Origin: an uncultured Verrucomicrobiales bacterium
Lineage (GTDB): Bacteria > Verrucomicrobiota > Verrucomicrobiia > Verrucomicrobiales > DEV007
DNA length: 7,377 nt
Assembly: GCA_937893785.1 (NCBI GenBank)
Contig: CALCSP010000202.1
Location: 1-7,377, forward strand
Direction of reading: 5' to 3'
Within the stretch, counting starts at the first letter, position 1, and every line of letters begins with the position of its first letter. The position numbers were made by a program, and so were the translations under genes. Shown here piece after piece: positions 5,778 through 7,377 of this stretch. Under the pieces are notes generated by a model, which was not told where the DNA came from, ran no database searches, and saw only the letters and a list, made by a program, of their open reading frames with translations.

Positions 5778-6620
5778 GTGACTATCATCGAGCACGCAGA
5801 GGAAATCGAGCACCTTTCAAGCGGCAAAACTCGTGTCTTGGTGCCAACCATGGGCGCCCTTCATCACGGACATGAACGGTTAATCAGACATGGTCGCAGC
5901 CTTGCCGGCAAAGCTGGTCAGCTCATTGTTTCCATCTTTGTCAATCCCACACAATTTGGTCCGGGTGAAGATTTCGAGACCTACCCGAGAACACCTGCCG
6001 AAGACCGGTCCCTGTGCATTGCCGCCGGCACTGATATCCTTTTCCAGCCAACTGTCGAAGAAATGTACAGTGCAGAGCAAGACTTAGGCACAAACGCTGA
6101 TACAAAACTCACCGGAACACTATGCGGTCCTGATCGGCCTGGGCATTTTGACGGGGTTTGTACAGTGGTTAATAAGCTCTTCAGCCTGATTCAACCTGAC
6201 ATTGCCGTGTTTGGTAAAAAGGATTATCAGCAACTTGCCGTCATTAAGCAGATGGCCAGCAACCTCAAGATGCCTGTAAAGATCATCGGATCAGAAACTA
6301 TAAGGGAGAAAGATGGCCTCGCCATGAGTTCGCGGAACCGTTACCTCAGTGCTCAACAACGCGCGCAGGCACCCGTGTTATACAAGGCCCTAAAAGGTAT
6401 CAGTGAAAACAACAACCTAGAAAGTGCTGCAAGGATAAAGGCCGCCCGCGATATGATCGCAAGAGAAGCCCCTCTCGGAAAAATTTCTTACCTCCAGATT
6501 GTAGATCGCGAAACCATGCAAGAGCTCATGGAAATTGACCGACCTGCACTTGCCGCAACGGCAGTGCAATTCGGCACTGCTAGACTCATCGACAACATCG
6601 AGATTGATCCTGTTATCTAG
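5778..6620 (+). CDS. panC: Pantothenate synthetase PanC
   Basis: Joins pantoate and beta-alanine with ATP to give pantothenate, precursor of coenzyme A, in the cytoplasm. The protein is 280 residues, normal for the family. Motifs: PTMGALHHGH (23-32) with the HIGH-type nucleotide-binding signature, FVNPTQFGPGEDFETYPR (54-71), LCGPDRPGHFDGVCTVVNKLF (115-135, pantoate/ATP site), FGKKDYQQL (145-153), and REKDGLAMSSRNRYL (176-190) carrying the KMSKS-like loop. The GTG at 5778 is the only start that fits the family N-terminus (TIIEHAEEI then about 12 residues to the VPTMG strand). It has no strong Shine-Dalgarno site; GGTAATA precedes it. panB is not adjacent, and the peroxidase gene is divergent, so the gene is probably transcribed alone. 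Confidence 0.96.
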   Translation: MTIIEHAEEIEHLSSGKTRVLVPTMGALHHGHERLIRHGRSLAGKAGQLIVSIFVNPTQFGPGEDFETYPRTPAEDRSLCIAAGTDILFQPTVEEMYSAEQDLGTNADTKLTGTLCGPDRPGHFDGVCTVVNKLFSLIQPDIAVFGKKDYQQLAVIKQMASNLKMPVKIIGSETIREKDGLAMSSRNRYLSAQQRAQAPVLYKALKGISENNNLESAARIKAARDMIAREAPLGKISYLQIVDRETMQELMEIDRPALAATAVQFGTARLIDNIEIDPVI

Positions 6621-6651
6621 CCGGAAACAAGGGTGTTTACCATTTGTTTAT

Positions 6652-6682
6652 TTGATGACATGAAAAAAATAATCAATATAGT
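6652..6682 (+). promoter_or_regulatory. Candidate sigma-70-type promoter of the YnbA-like gene
   Basis: TATAGT (6677-6682) matches the -10 consensus at five of six bases and TTGATG (6652-6657) matches the -35 at four, but the spacing is 19 bases, longer than the usual 17. The surroundings are AT-rich, as in many promoters. Transcription would begin near 6689, giving an untranslated leader of about 70 bases that starts with the 6689-6709 inverted repeat. Assigned by eye only. Confidence 0.4.
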
Positions 6683-6688
6683 CAATGC

Positions 6689-6709
6689 ATAAATAAGACT
6701 AATATTTAT
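6689..6709 (+). repeat. AT-rich inverted repeat downstream of the promoter candidate
   Basis: ATAAATA (6689-6695) and TATTTAT (6703-6709) are perfect 7-bp arms around the loop AGACTAA. It sits 7 bases after the -10-like TATAGT, so it would lie at the very start of the transcript or act as an operator overlapping the initiation site. No T tract follows, so it is not a typical terminator of panC. AT-rich sequence makes chance repeats more likely. Confidence 0.35.
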
Positions 6710-6761
6710 CAGGAAACCAAAAGAGAACACCTCATCCTCTTAATGATCATTCCTGAAGAAA

Positions 6762-7370
6762 ATGGCCAGCATCTATGATCTAAAGCCCGGGTTTCAGTCT
6801 ATACTGCGCCCAATCACGAAGCATCTGGCAAATTGCGGTGTCAGTCCTAACCAAGTGACCCTGTTGGCTATGCTTGCATCCATCGCAACTGGATACTGTG
6901 TCTTGCAATGGCCTAGCAGATATTGGCCACTCATGCTGGTGCCAGTCATGTTATTTGTGCGCATGGCTCTTAATGCGATAGACGGCATGCTGGCCCGTGA
7001 GCACGGAATGAAAACTAATCTCGGAGCAATACTTAATGAAATCGGAGACGTTATTTCAGACTGTGCTCTTTATCTACCGCTGGCTTTAGTTCCGGGGTTT
7101 CATCCCCAACTCATGGTCATTATCGTGGTTCTCTCAGTAGTCAGCGAAATGATGGGTGTTGTAGCCATTCAGATCGGTTCATCCCGGCGCTATGACGGCC
7201 CTATGGGTAAAAGCGACAGAGCTCTCGCCATTGGCCTCCCCTGCCTTTTAATGGGTTGCGGTATCAGCCCCGATCTCTGGCTCAATCTAGTAATGGTAAG
7301 CATTCTGATCTTACTTGGCCTAACCATTTACAACAGGGGCAAAAATGCCCTGCAGGGATCAATTCAATGA
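6762..7370 (+). CDS. ynbA: CDP-alcohol phosphatidyltransferase family protein, YnbA type
   Basis: Integral membrane enzyme of the family that moves a phosphatidyl group from a CDP-alcohol to a hydroxyl acceptor. The 202 residues contain about six hydrophobic segments. Residues 71-96 hold the family motif, normally D-x2-DG-x2-AR-x8-G-x3-D-x3-D, with G75, A78, R79, G88, D74 and D96 present, but the first and third Asp are Asn71 and Asn92; a further Asp100 follows. The same arrangement (RMALNA-DGMLARE, GAILNE-GDVISD) is what I recall for E. coli YnbA, as is GP-GKSDRA (146-154 here), so it looks like a subfamily trait and not decay. The true substrate is unknown. ATG 6762 follows GAAGAA. The TGA overlaps the ATG of the next gene (ATGA), suggesting translational coupling; in E. 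coli ynbA is followed by the CdsA-like ynbB. Confidence 0.85.
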   Translation: MASIYDLKPGFQSILRPITKHLANCGVSPNQVTLLAMLASIATGYCVLQWPSRYWPLMLVPVMLFVRMALNAIDGMLAREHGMKTNLGAILNEIGDVISDCALYLPLALVPGFHPQLMVIIVVLSVVSEMMGVVAIQIGSSRRYDGPMGKSDRALAIGLPCLLMGCGISPDLWLNLVMVSILILLGLTIYNRGKNALQGSIQ

Positions 7371-7377
7371 ACTTCGA
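7367..7377 (+). CDS. Start of a downstream gene coupled to the YnbA-like gene (three codons visible)
   Basis: ATG AAC TTC GA begins at 7367 and shares four bases (ATGA) with the stop of the preceding gene, a common arrangement for coupled genes. Only three full codons are in the window, so the product cannot be recognised. By analogy with E. coli ynbAB a CdsA-like phosphatidate cytidylyltransferase would be expected; this is inference from context only. Confidence 0.4.

Noticed and set aside
6743..6778. 11-codon ORF (MIIPEENGQHL) overlapping the start of the YnbA-like gene
   Set aside because: Very short, out of frame with the gene, and without a good ribosome site of its own; chance is the simplest explanation.
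6972..7061. YnbA-like gene as a pseudogene because of the Asn substitutions
   Set aside because: The frame is intact, the rest of the motif and the membrane segments are well kept, and the same substitutions appear to be shared by E. coli YnbA.
1..7377. A defence island, toxin-antitoxin pair, CRISPR array, prophage or transposon
   Set aside because: No nuclease, helicase, transposase, integrase, repeat-spacer array or paired small genes are visible; all complete genes belong to known families.

Overview
The window reads as ordinary bacterial chromosome: seven complete protein genes, two partial genes at the edges, and no RNA gene, mobile element, CRISPR array or phage gene that I can support. 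By eye the base composition is near 50% GC, with AT-rich spacers. The MurJ flippase and two peroxidase/serpin proteins with export signals suggest a diderm bacterium. Verrucomicrobiota or a related group is a guess from the mix of serpin, YnbA-like protein and gene order; a proteobacterial origin is not excluded, since the MurJ looks rather like alphaproteobacterial ones.

Layout. Positions 1-695 (minus strand) hold aroK (shikimate kinase) followed without a gap by the start of queG (epoxyqueuosine reductase), which runs off the left edge. A roughly 107-base divergent spacer with two perfect inverted repeats separates them from sua5 (threonylcarbamoyl-AMP synthase, plus strand), which is followed by murJ (lipid II flippase, plus strand). 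Between sua5 and murJ lies an open stretch in the sua5 frame whose stop codon overlaps the murJ start. Convergent to murJ, on the minus strand, come a secreted serpin (3566-4831) and a secreted glutathione peroxidase (5059-5658), separated by a 227-base spacer rich in short inverted repeats. Divergent from the peroxidase is panC (pantothenate synthetase, plus strand). After an AT-rich spacer with a promoter-like sequence comes a YnbA-type CDP-alcohol phosphatidyltransferase, whose stop overlaps the ATG of a further gene cut by the right edge.

How the genes relate. Two genes act in tRNA modification (queG for queuosine at position 34, sua5 for t6A at position 37), but they lie in separate divergent units. 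murJ and the YnbA-like enzyme concern the envelope. The serpin and the peroxidase are probably exported, and might protect the cell surface or periplasm against proteases and hydroperoxides; that is an inference from signal peptides and adjacency. I see no convincing undescribed multi-gene system. The points most worth checking are the Asp-to-Asn changes in the YnbA-like active-site motif and its unseen downstream partner, the basic insertion in the serpin with its A-AAA-AAG heptamer, and the open frame linking sua5 to murJ.
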